DNA from: Pseudoduganella dura
Lineage (GTDB): Bacteria; Pseudomonadota; Gammaproteobacteria; Burkholderiales; Burkholderiaceae_D
Assembly (NCBI RefSeq): GCF_009727155.1
Contig: NZ_WNWM01000002.1
Coordinates: 6,262,001 to 6,326,000 of the forward strand
DNA: 64,000 nt
Direction: 5' to 3'
Positions 30,849-39,995 of this stretch are shown one piece after another. How positions within the stretch are numbered: the first letter of the stretch is position 1; each line of letters begins with the position of its first letter. A program made the translations under genes and the position numbers. A model generated the notes under the pieces. The model saw only the letters and a list, made by a program, of their open reading frames with translations. It had not been told where the DNA came from and ran no database searches.

Positions 30849-33740
30849 ATGACTTCCACGACATTGAATCCAACGCGGATGCGCCGCGCCGTTGCCGCCG
30901 CCCTGTGCGTGCTGGCAGCGGGAGCGGCCGGCGCGCAACAGGCCGGGGTGCAGGCCAATGCCCAGGCCAATGCCCAGGCCGGCGAAAAGGCCGCCGAGCC
31001 GGCGGCGATGCAGCCGCCGGCCGGCCAGGATTCGCCGGCGCAGGATACGTCCGGGCAGGGCACGCCGGCGCAGGCCACCGGTTCGGGCCAGGCCACGGTG
31101 GAGGGCGGCCCCATCGCCACCGTCGAGGTGACCGGCATCCGCCGCAGCATCCGCTCCGCCGAGCAGATCAAGCGCGATGCCACGCAGGTCGTCGATTCGA
31201 TCAATGCCGAGGATATCGGCAAGTTTCCCGACCGCGCCGCCGGCGACGCGCTGCAGCGGATCGCCGGCGTGCAGGTCGGCCGCGACCGGGGCGAGACGTC
31301 GTCGGTGACGATCCGCGGCCTGCCGGACGTGGTCACCACCCTCGACGGCAACGACATCTTCACCGGCCGGGGCCGCCGGCTGTCGTACCAGGACCTGCCC
31401 GTGCAATCGATCGCCGGACTGGACGTGTACAAGTCCGCCACGGCCAACCAGCCCGAGGGCGGCATCGCCGGCGCCGTGAACATCCGGTTGCGCGCGCCGT
31501 TCGACAACCCCGGGCAGACCGTCACCGGGTACCTGGAAAACCGGCGGCCGCAGATCAACGGCAGCGACGCGGCCGAGACCCGCAACAGCCCGGGCGGCGG
31601 TCTGCTGTACAGCAACCGCTGGAAGACGGACGTGGGCGAGATGGGCCTGCTGTTCGACGCCGCCTACAACAAGGAGCACTGGGGCTACCCGGTACAGTGG
31701 GTCGACCGCCCGGACCGCATCTTTTCCGTCGGGCCGGACGGCAATGCCGTGCGGCTGAACGACGACCAGCCGGTCGCGCCCCTGAACCCCGGCGACCGGC
31801 TCGGCAACCTGCCGCAGGTGGGCGGCATCTACAACGCCGGCGACCGCGAACGTTTTTCCGCGCATGGCGCATTCCAGTGGAAGATCAACCCGAAGCTGGA
31901 ATTCACCACGCAGTACCTGGGCACCGGCTACCGCGCCCGCAGCGAGGTCGACTACATCCTGGCGATCGTGGGCTGGGCGCCGCGCCTGAACGGCGTGGTG
32001 CTGGGCGAGCGGGGCTGCGATACGCCGGAAGGCACGATCTGCCCGATCCTCTCGGCCAACGCGCCGGCGGCGCAGTTCGGCGGACCGTACGACTGGGATC
32101 CGTACGTGGCCACCAGCGGGTGGGGCGTAAAGGAACGCACCAACACGCACTACCTGAACTTCGGGCTGCAGTTTCGCGACGGGCCGTGGAACGTCACGAG
32201 CGCGCTGGCCTTCACCCGCTCCAAGTTCATCAACGACACGGTCATCGTCGACCAGCAGATTCCCAACGCGACCGTCAACGTCTACACCTACGGTGCCGAT
32301 GGCCACGGCGGCTACAACGCGGTGACCACGCCAGGCAGCGCCGCGCCGCTGCGCGATCCGCGCGCGTTCGTGCTGCGCGGCCTCGTGCAGAACTGGGAAG
32401 AGTCCGAAGGCAAGCAGGCACAGTGGCGCACCGATGGGACGTACAAGCTGGGGCAGGGCTTCGTGCGCGCGCTTAACGCCGGGCTGCGGCTGTCGTCGCG
32501 CTCGACCAGCTATCACTCGGCGGAGGGGCACAGCGACGTGAACCCGCAGGCGCGGCCGAACCCGGTCGATGTGTTCGGCCCGTCGTTCGAACGCCTGATC
32601 CCCGGCATCGACCGGCTCGGCGGGCAGTACTACGTGCCGTCGCGCGACTTCCTGATCGACCAGACCGACCAGGTGCGCGCCGCCTACGGCGCGGCGGCCG
32701 GCCGCGTGCCGGACGATCCGACCCGGCTGTTCGACCAGCGCGAGCGCACCACGACAGGCTATGTCAGCGCCCGCTGGCAGACCAGTGTCGGCGGCGTCGA
32801 CGTGAGCGGCGACGCCGGCGTGCGCGTGATCCATGTGAAGCGCAAGCTCGAAGGCACCAGCCGGATCGGCAACGTGATCACGCCGGTCGACCTGTCGACC
32901 TCGGAGAACAACTACCTGCCCAGCATCTCGGCGCTGGTCGGCTGGCGCGACAACCTGCAGACGCACCTGTCCGCGGGCAAGACGCTGACCCGTCCGGATT
33001 TCCAGCGCCTCAATCCCGCGCTGTCGCTGATTCCGCCCACCGTGAACGCGCCCGGCACCGGCAGCGCCGGCAATCCGGGCTTGGCCCCGACCAAGTCGAC
33101 CAACCTCGATGCGACGCTGGAGTACTACTTCCAGAAAAACGGCTACGCCCAGATCGCGCTGTTCCACCGCGATATCGACGGCTACCTGCAGAACTTCACG
33201 CAGGATGAAATCATCGACGGCCAGCGCTACCGCGTGACGCGCCCGCAGAATTCCGGCAAGGGCACGCTGAAGGGCTACGAGTTCGGCACCCAGAAATTCT
33301 TCGACTTCCTGCCCGGCTTCTGGAGCGGGTTCGGCGCCCAGTACAACTTCACATGGATCGACGGCGACAACGAAACGCGGCTCGACGTGAATTCCGACGT
33401 GCTCACGAAGACCCGGCTGATCGACGTGGCCAAGAAGAGCCACAACCTGGCGCTGCTGTACGAGGGGCACGGGCTGACCGGCCGGCTGGCGGCCACGCGG
33501 CGCGGCGACTACGTGGAGCAGGTGGCCGAGCCGCGCTTCCTGCAGGACCGCTTCGTCAAGGCTTCCACCTACGTCGACCTGTCGCTTTCGTATGACATCA
33601 CGAGCAACATCTCGGTGCAGTTCGACGCGATCAACCTGACGAAGGAAAAATACGAGAGCTACGTGGGCGACACCGCGCGCCCGCGCGATATCCGCTACAC
33701 GCCCACCACGTACGGCGTGGGCCTGCGCTTCAAGCTATGA
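30849..33740 (+). CDS. TonB-dependent receptor, carbohydrate type (TIGR01782-like)
   Basis: A 963-residue receptor. A signal peptide (about 1-30, ending AAGAQQ) is followed by a low-complexity QANAQANAQA linker. The plug (about 92-230) starts VEVTGIRRSIRSAEQIKRDA and has GKFPDRAAGDALQRIAGVQV, VTIRGLPDVVTTLDGNDIF and QPEGGIAGAVNIRLR. This wording (S-I-x-x-E-D-I-G-K-F-P-D) marks the large receptors linked to sugar use in Caulobacter, Xanthomonas and related bacteria. The barrel ends in YGVGLRFKL. I chose the ATG at 30849; one at 30759 would place 30 unlikely residues before the signal. The gene ends beside a GH43 gene, which supports import of oligosaccharides. Confidence 0.9.
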   Translation: MTSTTLNPTRMRRAVAAALCVLAAGAAGAQQAGVQANAQANAQAGEKAAEPAAMQPPAGQDSPAQDTSGQGTPAQATGSGQATVEGGPIATVEVTGIRRSIRSAEQIKRDATQVVDSINAEDIGKFPDRAAGDALQRIAGVQVGRDRGETSSVTIRGLPDVVTTLDGNDIFTGRGRRLSYQDLPVQSIAGLDVYKSATANQPEGGIAGAVNIRLRAPFDNPGQTVTGYLENRRPQINGSDAAETRNSPGGGLLYSNRWKTDVGEMGLLFDAAYNKEHWGYPVQWVDRPDRIFSVGPDGNAVRLNDDQPVAPLNPGDRLGNLPQVGGIYNAGDRERFSAHGAFQWKINPKLEFTTQYLGTGYRARSEVDYILAIVGWAPRLNGVVLGERGCDTPEGTICPILSANAPAAQFGGPYDWDPYVATSGWGVKERTNTHYLNFGLQFRDGPWNVTSALAFTRSKFINDTVIVDQQIPNATVNVYTYGADGHGGYNAVTTPGSAAPLRDPRAFVLRGLVQNWEESEGKQAQWRTDGTYKLGQGFVRALNAGLRLSSRSTSYHSAEGHSDVNPQARPNPVDVFGPSFERLIPGIDRLGGQYYVPSRDFLIDQTDQVRAAYGAAAGRVPDDPTRLFDQRERTTTGYVSARWQTSVGGVDVSGDAGVRVIHVKRKLEGTSRIGNVITPVDLSTSENNYLPSISALVGWRDNLQTHLSAGKTLTRPDFQRLNPALSLIPPTVNAPGTGSAGNPGLAPTKSTNLDATLEYYFQKNGYAQIALFHRDIDGYLQNFTQDEIIDGQRYRVTRPQNSGKGTLKGYEFGTQKFFDFLPGFWSGFGAQYNFTWIDGDNETRLDVNSDVLTKTRLIDVAKKSHNLALLYEGHGLTGRLAATRRGDYVEQVAEPRFLQDRFVKASTYVDLSLSYDITSNISVQFDAINLTKEKYESYVGDTARPRDIRYTPTTYGVGLRFKL

Positions 33741-33757
33741 CCGATCGAGGAAGACCC

Positions 33758-34753
33758 ATGTCCGAGCAGCCGATTTCCCCGCAGGCCCCGCAGTCCGGCT
33801 CGCATTATGTGAACCCGGTGTATCCGCACACGTTCGCCGACCCGTTCGTGCTACGCCACCAGGGCTTCTATTACGCGTACGGCACGGCGGCGGGCAATGC
33901 CGACGGCCGCGCGTTCCCCGTGCTGCGCTCGTTGGACCTGGTGCACTGGCAATCGCTCGGCCATGCGCTGGTGCCGCCGGGCGGCACGGATTTCTGGGCG
34001 CCGGAAGTGGCGTATCGCGACGGCACGTTCTACATGTATTACTCGGCGCAAGGCATCGACGGGCGCGATCACCAGCTGCGCGTGGCCACCAGCGCGGATC
34101 CGGCCGGGCCGTTCGTCGATGCCGGCGCCGGTTCCGTCCTTGTGCCGGACCAGCCGTTCTCGATCGATGCCCACCCGTTCTGCGACGACGACGGCCAGTG
34201 GTACCTGTTCTACTGCGTGGATTTCCTCGAACTGGAAGACGACCACCGCGTGGGCACCGGCATCGTCGTGGACCGCATGCTCGACATGCGCACGCTGGAA
34301 GGCAAGCCGCGCATGGTGCACCGGCCGCACGAGGACTGGCACCTGTTCCTGAACGGGCGCACGATGTACGGCAATGTCTACGACTGGCACACGGTGGAAG
34401 GCGCGGCGGTGCTGAAGCATGATGGGAGGTATTACTGCTTCTACAGCGGCGGCGCGTGGGAAAAGGACAACTACGGGGTCAGCTGGGTGGTGGCGGATCA
34501 TCCGCTCGGCCCTTACCGGCGGCCGGAGGAGGGCGGGCGGGCCCTGCTGATGAGCACCTTGCCGGAGCGCCTGATCGGCCCGGGACACAATTCCTTCGTG
34601 GCCTCGCCCGGCGGCGACGAGACATGGATCGTGTACCACGCCTGGGGGCCGGACCGCGCGGGGCGGCGCATGTGCATCGACCGGCTGCGCTGGGAAGACG
34701 GCAGGCCCGTCACGGACGGGCCCACCGCGTCGCCCCAGCCGGCGCCCTTGTAA
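33758..34753 (+). CDS. Glycoside hydrolase family 43 protein, cytoplasmic
   Basis: A 331-residue single-domain GH43 enzyme with no signal peptide. The five-bladed propeller carries the catalytic acids Asp28 (HTFADPFVLR), Asp137 (FSIDAHPFCDDDGQWYLFY) and Glu214 (WHTVEGAAVLKHDGRYYCFY). DFWAPEVAYRDGTFYMYYSA is typical of arabinosidase/xylosidase members. I chose the ATG at 33758 because GAGGAAG lies about 5 bp upstream; an in-frame ATG at 33737 overlaps the receptor stop by 4 bp and could also be used. Tight coupling to the receptor gene suggests it finishes the oligosaccharides that the receptor imports. Confidence 0.88.
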   Translation: MSEQPISPQAPQSGSHYVNPVYPHTFADPFVLRHQGFYYAYGTAAGNADGRAFPVLRSLDLVHWQSLGHALVPPGGTDFWAPEVAYRDGTFYMYYSAQGIDGRDHQLRVATSADPAGPFVDAGAGSVLVPDQPFSIDAHPFCDDDGQWYLFYCVDFLELEDDHRVGTGIVVDRMLDMRTLEGKPRMVHRPHEDWHLFLNGRTMYGNVYDWHTVEGAAVLKHDGRYYCFYSGGAWEKDNYGVSWVVADHPLGPYRRPEEGGRALLMSTLPERLIGPGHNSFVASPGGDETWIVYHAWGPDRAGRRMCIDRLRWEDGRPVTDGPTASPQPAPL

Positions 34754-34801
34754 CGCCAACGCGCGCCAAAGCGGCCCCCATCGCGGCGGGCCAAGGGTTC
34801 G

Positions 34802-34987
34802 TCAAAAGTCGCGTCGCTCGCCCGGCATGGCCAGCACGCGCTTGATCAGCGCCGGCTTGACACGCTTGCGGGTCAGGAACAGGTGCGCATCCTTCAGCCC
34901 GGTCGACTTCTGCAACAGCAATGCACGGTTGATGATCAGTTCGGTTTCGATATCGGTGCGGGAATAGGCGCGGCGGACTTTGTACAT
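34802..34987 (-). CDS. Small unknown protein of the GVPxExxLRVL family (paralogue C)
   Basis: A 61-residue very basic protein. The ATG at 34987 has AAGGAGA 6 bp upstream, a strong ribosome site. The segment IINRALLLQKSTGLKD, then AHLFLTRKRVKPALIKRVLA and MP, aligns with the small proteins at 12434 and 44595. It is divergent from the XRE-like gene at 35265, 277 bp away. The same arrangement recurs at 44595/45376, which argues that both small reading frames are real and work with the regulator. No domain or function is known. Confidence 0.62.
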   Translation of the reverse strand: MYKVRRAYSRTDIETELIINRALLLQKSTGLKDAHLFLTRKRVKPALIKRVLAMPGERRDF

Positions 34988-35121
34988 CTTGTCTCTCCTT
35001 GGGTAATGATCGTTGCGTGATGTGACGTGATGGCTTCATCGTATGCGGCCGGGCTCAGCACTACCGTGCGCCAGTTCACGCAGCGCGCATGCGAAATTAT
35101 CATCCACGCCACAGCCATGTC

Positions 35122-35149
35122 TTGAAAATATTGCCCCACGGCATAAAAT
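35122..35149 (+). promoter_or_regulatory. Candidate promoter for the XRE-like gene at 35265
   Basis: TTGAAA and TAAAAT are spaced by 16 bp in an AT-rich stretch that stands out from the GC-rich surroundings. Just downstream is TGCACTATGG; the paralogous locus has TGCAATATGG at 45184-45193. Confidence 0.45.
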
Positions 35150-35264
35150 ACTGCACTATGGCAGCTGTTCCCAGCCCCCGAGCAAACCGTTGACCCTAGC
35201 CCGTCGCGACCGCGACGATGGCGTGCCGCGTGGTGCGTGCCGCCGCCCCGTTCTGGAGCCCCCG

Positions 35265-35615
35265 ATGAAACCCGATTCCCCGCAAGTGCTGTCCCATGTC
35301 ATGTCCGACGAGGAGGCCATGACCTACAACCCGAACCGCCTGCTCGACGGCCTGCTCGACATCATGCAGCTGAAGAACGATGCGGCCCTGGCGCGCGCGC
35401 TCGAGGTGGCGCCGCCCGTGATCAGCAAGATCCGGCACCTGAAGCTGCCGGTCGGTGCCTCGCTGCTGATCCGCATGCACGAGGTCAGCGAACTGTCGAT
35501 CCGCGACCTGCGTTACCTGATGGGCGACCGCCGCAGGAAGTTCCGCATCAGCCCGACGCACTTCAAGCCCGACGGCACGGAAGCGGCGTCTCCAGGGACG
35601 TCGTCCGGGTCGTAA
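35265..35615 (+). CDS. XRE-like helix-turn-helix protein (paralogue 1)
   Basis: A 116-residue protein. The core (about 22-90) begins NPNRLLDGLLDIMQLKNDAA and continues LARALEVAPPVISKIRHLKL, VGASLLIRMHEVSELSIRDL and LMGDRRRKF. The spacing A-L-A-x-x-L-x-V-x-x-x-x-I-S-K-I-R is that of an XRE/Cro-type helix-turn-helix. It is about 70% identical over the core to the protein at 45376-45717. The ATG at 35265 has TGGAG about 8 bp upstream. Its divergent neighbour is a 61-residue small protein, as in the second copy. A DNA-binding regulatory role is inferred from the fold pattern; targets are unknown. Confidence 0.7.
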   Translation: MKPDSPQVLSHVMSDEEAMTYNPNRLLDGLLDIMQLKNDAALARALEVAPPVISKIRHLKLPVGASLLIRMHEVSELSIRDLRYLMGDRRRKFRISPTHFKPDGTEAASPGTSSGS

Positions 35616-35762
35616 TCCGGCCGGCAACCGGCCGGGAAGTTCGCGGGCGCTGTCTTTTTGCCATCGAGTGCGGGCATACTGTGCGGGCCGGCCGGTGCCA
35701 CTCCCGTGGAACCGGCTTCCCCGTCCGGCACTCGAACGGGAATCTGCATTGAGGAACCGACT

Positions 35763-36689
35763 ATGGCACAGCCCGCGCAATTCACGCATCATACGCATTT
35801 CCGCATCTGCGACGCATCCGCCGCCGTACCGCTGGGTGACGACGAATTCATCGCCGCCGACGACGAATCGAACGTGCTGCACGTCTACCGCTACGATACC
35901 GGCGCGCCGGTTCGCGAGCTCGACCTGACCGCTTTCCTGGACACGCCGGACGGCGGCGAGGCCGATATCGAGGGCGCCGCCGAACTGGGCGGGCGAATCT
36001 GGTGGATCGCGTCGCATGGCTGCGACAAAAAGGGCCGCCCGAGCGCCACGCGCCGTCAGCTGTTCGCCACCGATCCGCACGGCGCGCCGCTCGGCGCCCC
36101 CTACCGCCGGCTGCTGGACGACATGCTGGCGCACCCGCCGCTGGAACATCTCGAACTGGACAAGGCGGCGCGCAAGGCGCCGAAGGATCCCGGCGGCCTG
36201 TGCATCGAGGGCCTTGCCGCCACGCCCGGCGGCGGCCTGCTGATCGGCTTCCGCAATCCGGTTCCGCACGGCTGGGCGCTGCTCGTGCCGCTGGCCGATC
36301 CGGCGCCGCTCCTTGCCGGCGGCGGCGCGCGTGCCGTGCTGGGCGCACCGGTGCTGCTGGACCTGCAAGGCCACGGTATCCGCGCGATCGAATGGTATGG
36401 CGACGCCTACTACATCGCGGCCGGGGCGCCGGGGGCGGGCGACAACTACGCGCTTTACCGCTGGTCGGGCCGGGTGGGCGATGCCCCGGTGCGGATGACG
36501 GTGCCGGCGCTGGCGGGCCTGCATCCCGAATCGCTGTTCTTCGATGCGCGGGGCACGCTGCATGTGCTGTCCGACGACGGCAAGGCGCAGCCGGGCGGGC
36601 GCAAGTGCAAGGAGTTGCCCGTGGCCGAACGCACTTTCCGGCGCCTGTCGCTGCCGCGCGCCGAGTGGGACACTTACTGGGGCGCGTGA
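35763..36689 (+). CDS. DUF3616 domain protein
   Basis: A 308-residue protein made up almost wholly of a DUF3616-type beta-propeller. Repeated strands follow the pattern SAAVPLGDDEFIAADDESNV, IEGAAELGGRIWWIASHGCD, KDPGGLCIEGLAATPGGGLL, GIRAIEWYGDAYYIAAGAPG, LHPESLFFDARGTLHVLSDD. The regular aspartate-rich turns suggest metal-stabilised blades. There is no signal peptide in the chosen frame (ATG at 35763, GAGGA 8 bp upstream). The biochemical role of the family is not established. It stands alone between the XRE-like gene and the fourth receptor. Confidence 0.8.
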   Translation: MAQPAQFTHHTHFRICDASAAVPLGDDEFIAADDESNVLHVYRYDTGAPVRELDLTAFLDTPDGGEADIEGAAELGGRIWWIASHGCDKKGRPSATRRQLFATDPHGAPLGAPYRRLLDDMLAHPPLEHLELDKAARKAPKDPGGLCIEGLAATPGGGLLIGFRNPVPHGWALLVPLADPAPLLAGGGARAVLGAPVLLDLQGHGIRAIEWYGDAYYIAAGAPGAGDNYALYRWSGRVGDAPVRMTVPALAGLHPESLFFDARGTLHVLSDDGKAQPGGRKCKELPVAERTFRRLSLPRAEWDTYWGA

Positions 36690-37157
36690 CCGCGCCGCCA
36701 GCGCGCCGCCGGCCAATGGCCGGCCGGCACCCCTGCATCACACGGGCCACTGCCGCCTGGCGCACCGACTCCAGCGACCGGGCCACACTGCGCTTGTTTC
36801 GCCTGTTGCACCCCGGCGCTTCCTGATCACCCTCAGGCAATTACTCGCGGCGTTGTATTTTTGATACAGAATTGAGGGCCGGCAGCGGCATGCCGGGGCC
36901 GGATTCCTGCCGTTTCACGCCTGCCGGCAGCTATCGCCAAAAAGAATACCATTTTGTATAAAAGTTATAGTTAAGCGTCCGATGGCGCCGTGTAGTATCG
37001 ACAATGGTAACGTTGCCATAAGGAGGCGGCGGACCCGGTTGTTCGCCCCCGTTTCATTCCGGACGTGGGCGCAAATTACCGCGAGTAACGAATCGTTCCC
37101 TGCAAAGTCATGCGGAACGCGGCACGTCGATAACTTAAAAAATGGAGACCAATTACA
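36690..37157 (+). other. 468-bp intergenic leader before the receptor at 37158
   Basis: No gene is seen. The last 320 bp are markedly AT-richer than the neighbourhood. They hold TGTATTTTTGATACA (36854-36868, 5-bp inverted arms) and ATACCATTTTGTAT (36946-36959, 4-bp arms), which could be operator sites. A weak promoter pair, TTAAGC and TAGTAT with 16-bp spacing, lies near 36973-37000. The ribosome site GGAG sits about 11 bp before the ATG at 37158. Confidence 0.5.
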
Positions 37158-39920
37158 ATGCATAAACATGCCTTGCGCAGGACCGTCCTGGCCGCGCTGA
37201 TCGCCGATATCCTGATTCCCACCGCGGTATTCGCGCAAAGCACGCCGGCGCCCGACGGCGAAACCGCCAGCGGCGACAGCCCGGCCCGCGTAGTGGTCAG
37301 CGGCATCCGCGCGTCGCTGTCCTCGTCGCTGACGACCAAGCGCCTGCAGGACGGCGTGGTCGACGCGGTTTCAGCCGAGGACGCCGGCAAATTCCCGGAC
37401 ACCAATATCGCCGAATCGCTGCAGCGCGTGACCGGCGTGCAGATCCAGCGCAACAACGGCGAAGGCCGTTATATTTCCGTGCGCGGCCTGGGCCCCGAAT
37501 TCAATAACGTGCTGGTCAACGGCCGCACGCTGACCAGCGATACCGGCGGCCGCGAGTTCTCGTTCGACCTGCTGTCCTCCGACCTGATTTCCAAGGTGCT
37601 GGTCTACAAGACTTCGCAGGCGTTCCTGCCGGAGGGGGGCATCGGTTCGACGGTAGATATCCAGACGGCGCGACCGCTGTCCGGCAAGACCGGCCATTCG
37701 TCGGTGATCAGTCTCTCGCATTCCTACGACGACAATTCGAAGCAGCACACGCCCGGCCTCACGGGCATGTATTCGTTCGCCAACGAAGCGCGCACGTTCG
37801 GCGTGACCGGCTCGCTGTCGTACACCGACCGCGCCTCGAAGCAGAACAAGGCCGTGACCGACAGCTGGAATTACCGCGATGTCGCCATGATCAACGGCGA
37901 CCTCAATTCCACCGGCCTGACGGCGGCCGATGTCACGACCAGGAAACTGTACATGCCGCAGAGTTTCGGCTTCCAGGTCGAGGACGAGACGCGCAAGCGG
38001 GTGGTCGGCAATCTCACCGTGCAATACAACCCGTCGCCGGCCTGGAAATTGACGGCCGATGCGCTGTACTCGCGGCTCGACCAGCGCAACAAGGTGATCG
38101 CGATCAGCGACTGGAACAACCCCGTCCAGGTAGGTGTGCAGTATGACGCGAACGACCAGGTGACCGCATTCCAGCGCCCGGGCGCGGATTTCTACGCGAA
38201 CAATCCGGCCCTGGCGAGCGAGGCCAATTCGAACGACATGATCGTCAAGGGCGGCGATCGCCTGTCGGAAACGAAGGCGTTCGGCCTGAACTCGAAATGG
38301 CAGCTGGCGCCGGACTGGAAACTCGAAGGCGATGTGTCGACGTCGCGCTCGACGTCCGACTTCCCCGACATGTGGGTCGTGGCCGGCATGGTGCCGAGGA
38401 AGGGCGACTTGCTCACCTTCGGCAGCGCGCCGACGGTGACCTTCGGCGAAAACATCGCCGATCCGAACGCGGTGCGGGCCCATGCCGTGTCGAACAACGA
38501 GATCACCAATTCCGACAAGCTGCACGAGGGGCGGCTGAGCCTGTCATGGAACCGCGACAACGGGCCGTTCAAGGGCATCGACACGGGCGTGGCCTACTCG
38601 CAGCGCAACGTGGAGCGCACCCAGGTCGGCAGCGATTCCTGGAATGCCTTCAGCGGCTACCACGTGGCGCTGCCGGCGTCGCTGTTCACGGTGACGCCGA
38701 TGGACGATTTCTTCGGCAGCGGTGGCCAGGTACCGAAAGCGTTCCTGCGCTTCGATCCGCAGCAATACATGGCTTACCTGAACCAGCCTTCGCTGCTGGG
38801 ACAGAGCAATGACCCGGCCCTGTATTCGGACCTGACGAAGTTTCCGAACGGCCCGATGGCGATCGACTATACCAAGCCGTCGATGCGCGGCGTGAAGGAA
38901 AAGGTGGCCAGCATCTTCCTCGACACGCGCTGGGAAGGCGAGCGCTGGTCGGTCAACGCCGGGGTGCGCGTGGTGCACGTGAAATCCGGTGCGACCGGCA
39001 CCAGCCGCGAACTGCTGTCCGCGGTGAAGAGCCCGAACGACACGACCTATATCCTGAACTGGGGCCCGTACAAGACGATCACCGTGGACAACAGCTACAA
39101 CAGCTTCCTGCCGTCGGCCAACCTGAAGTTCGACGTGACGAAGGACATGCTGCTGCGCCTGGCCGCGTCGAAAACGGAAACGCGGCCGACGCTGAGCCAG
39201 ATGGGGGTGGACAACTGGTACGGCGGCCGCTATGGCGACGTGCAGACCGGCGGCGGCAACCCTTACCTGAACCCGATGCAGTCGAAGAATCTCGACCTGT
39301 CGTATGAATGGTACCTGTCGAAGACGAACTACGTCAGCGCGGCGGTGTTCTACAAGAAGGTCTCCGACTTCCTGGAAACGCGGCTGGTGGACATGCGCAT
39401 TCCGCAGTACGACGAGGTCGTGCATGACAGCCGCGTGCGCAATGGGCAGACGGGCAAGATCAAGGGCGCCGAGCTGGCCGGCCAGTATGCGTTCGACGAA
39501 GCCATGCCATGGCTGCGCGGCTTCGGCGTGGCGGCCAACTATACCTACGTGGATGCGTCGGCCGAGCGCGAAGGCGATACCGCCGCGCTGGTGTGCGGCT
39601 ACCCCGGCCTGTCGAAGCAGTCGTACAACGGCTCGGTATTCTTCGAGAACGGCAACTTCCAGGCACGAGTCAGCTACAACTGGCGCAACCACTTCTCGGT
39701 CGACTGCGGCGGCGGCAGTACCCAGCCGCGCAACCGCGCCGCCTATGGCCAGACCGATGCCAGCCTGCGCTACAACCTGACGCCGACGATCGCGGTGTAT
39801 GCCGATGCAATCAATCTCTCCAACCAGAGGATGCATGAATACGCCAACAATGAAAGCCAGTTCCTGACGCTGGAAGACGTCGGGCGCCGGGTCAACGTGG
39901 GCGTGCGGATGGCGTTCTGA
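37158..39920 (+). CDS. TonB-dependent receptor, carbohydrate type (TIGR01782-like)
   Basis: A 920-residue receptor. The signal peptide (1-26, ILIPTAVFAQ) is followed by a short linker and a plug (about 45-190): VVVSGIRASLSSSLTTKRLQ, AEDAGKFPDTNIAESLQRVT, ISVRGLGPEFNNVLVNGRTL, FLPEGGIGSTVDIQTARPL. The barrel ends VNVGVRMAF with the usual terminal Phe. It is of the same broad class as the receptor at 30849 but clearly distinct in sequence. No glycosidase or transporter lies next to it in the same direction, so its substrate cannot be guessed. The long AT-rich leader suggests its own regulation. Confidence 0.9.
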   Translation: MHKHALRRTVLAALIADILIPTAVFAQSTPAPDGETASGDSPARVVVSGIRASLSSSLTTKRLQDGVVDAVSAEDAGKFPDTNIAESLQRVTGVQIQRNNGEGRYISVRGLGPEFNNVLVNGRTLTSDTGGREFSFDLLSSDLISKVLVYKTSQAFLPEGGIGSTVDIQTARPLSGKTGHSSVISLSHSYDDNSKQHTPGLTGMYSFANEARTFGVTGSLSYTDRASKQNKAVTDSWNYRDVAMINGDLNSTGLTAADVTTRKLYMPQSFGFQVEDETRKRVVGNLTVQYNPSPAWKLTADALYSRLDQRNKVIAISDWNNPVQVGVQYDANDQVTAFQRPGADFYANNPALASEANSNDMIVKGGDRLSETKAFGLNSKWQLAPDWKLEGDVSTSRSTSDFPDMWVVAGMVPRKGDLLTFGSAPTVTFGENIADPNAVRAHAVSNNEITNSDKLHEGRLSLSWNRDNGPFKGIDTGVAYSQRNVERTQVGSDSWNAFSGYHVALPASLFTVTPMDDFFGSGGQVPKAFLRFDPQQYMAYLNQPSLLGQSNDPALYSDLTKFPNGPMAIDYTKPSMRGVKEKVASIFLDTRWEGERWSVNAGVRVVHVKSGATGTSRELLSAVKSPNDTTYILNWGPYKTITVDNSYNSFLPSANLKFDVTKDMLLRLAASKTETRPTLSQMGVDNWYGGRYGDVQTGGGNPYLNPMQSKNLDLSYEWYLSKTNYVSAAVFYKKVSDFLETRLVDMRIPQYDEVVHDSRVRNGQTGKIKGAELAGQYAFDEAMPWLRGFGVAANYTYVDASAEREGDTAALVCGYPGLSKQSYNGSVFFENGNFQARVSYNWRNHFSVDCGGGSTQPRNRAAYGQTDASLRYNLTPTIAVYADAINLSNQRMHEYANNESQFLTLEDVGRRVNVGVRMAF

Positions 39921-39933
39921 CGCGAAAAACAGC

Positions 39934-39955
39934 AAGGGGCGCCGCGGCGCCCCTT
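39934..39955. terminator. Symmetric hairpin between convergent genes
   Basis: AAGGGGCGCC-GC-GGCGCCCCTT is a perfect 10-bp stem between the receptor stop (39920) and the permease stop (39996). On the minus strand a TTTTT run follows within 10 bases, so it fits a two-way terminator best suited to the permease transcript. Confidence 0.65.
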
Positions 39956-39995
39956 ATTGATCCTGCCGTTCCCTCACGGCCGCGTCATCGCCGTA

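Noticed and set aside
36854..36959. Two short GTAT/ATAC inverted repeats as a defined operator
   Set aside because: The arms are only 4-5 bp and in opposite order, so they are not two copies of one site. They are mentioned only as content of the gap.
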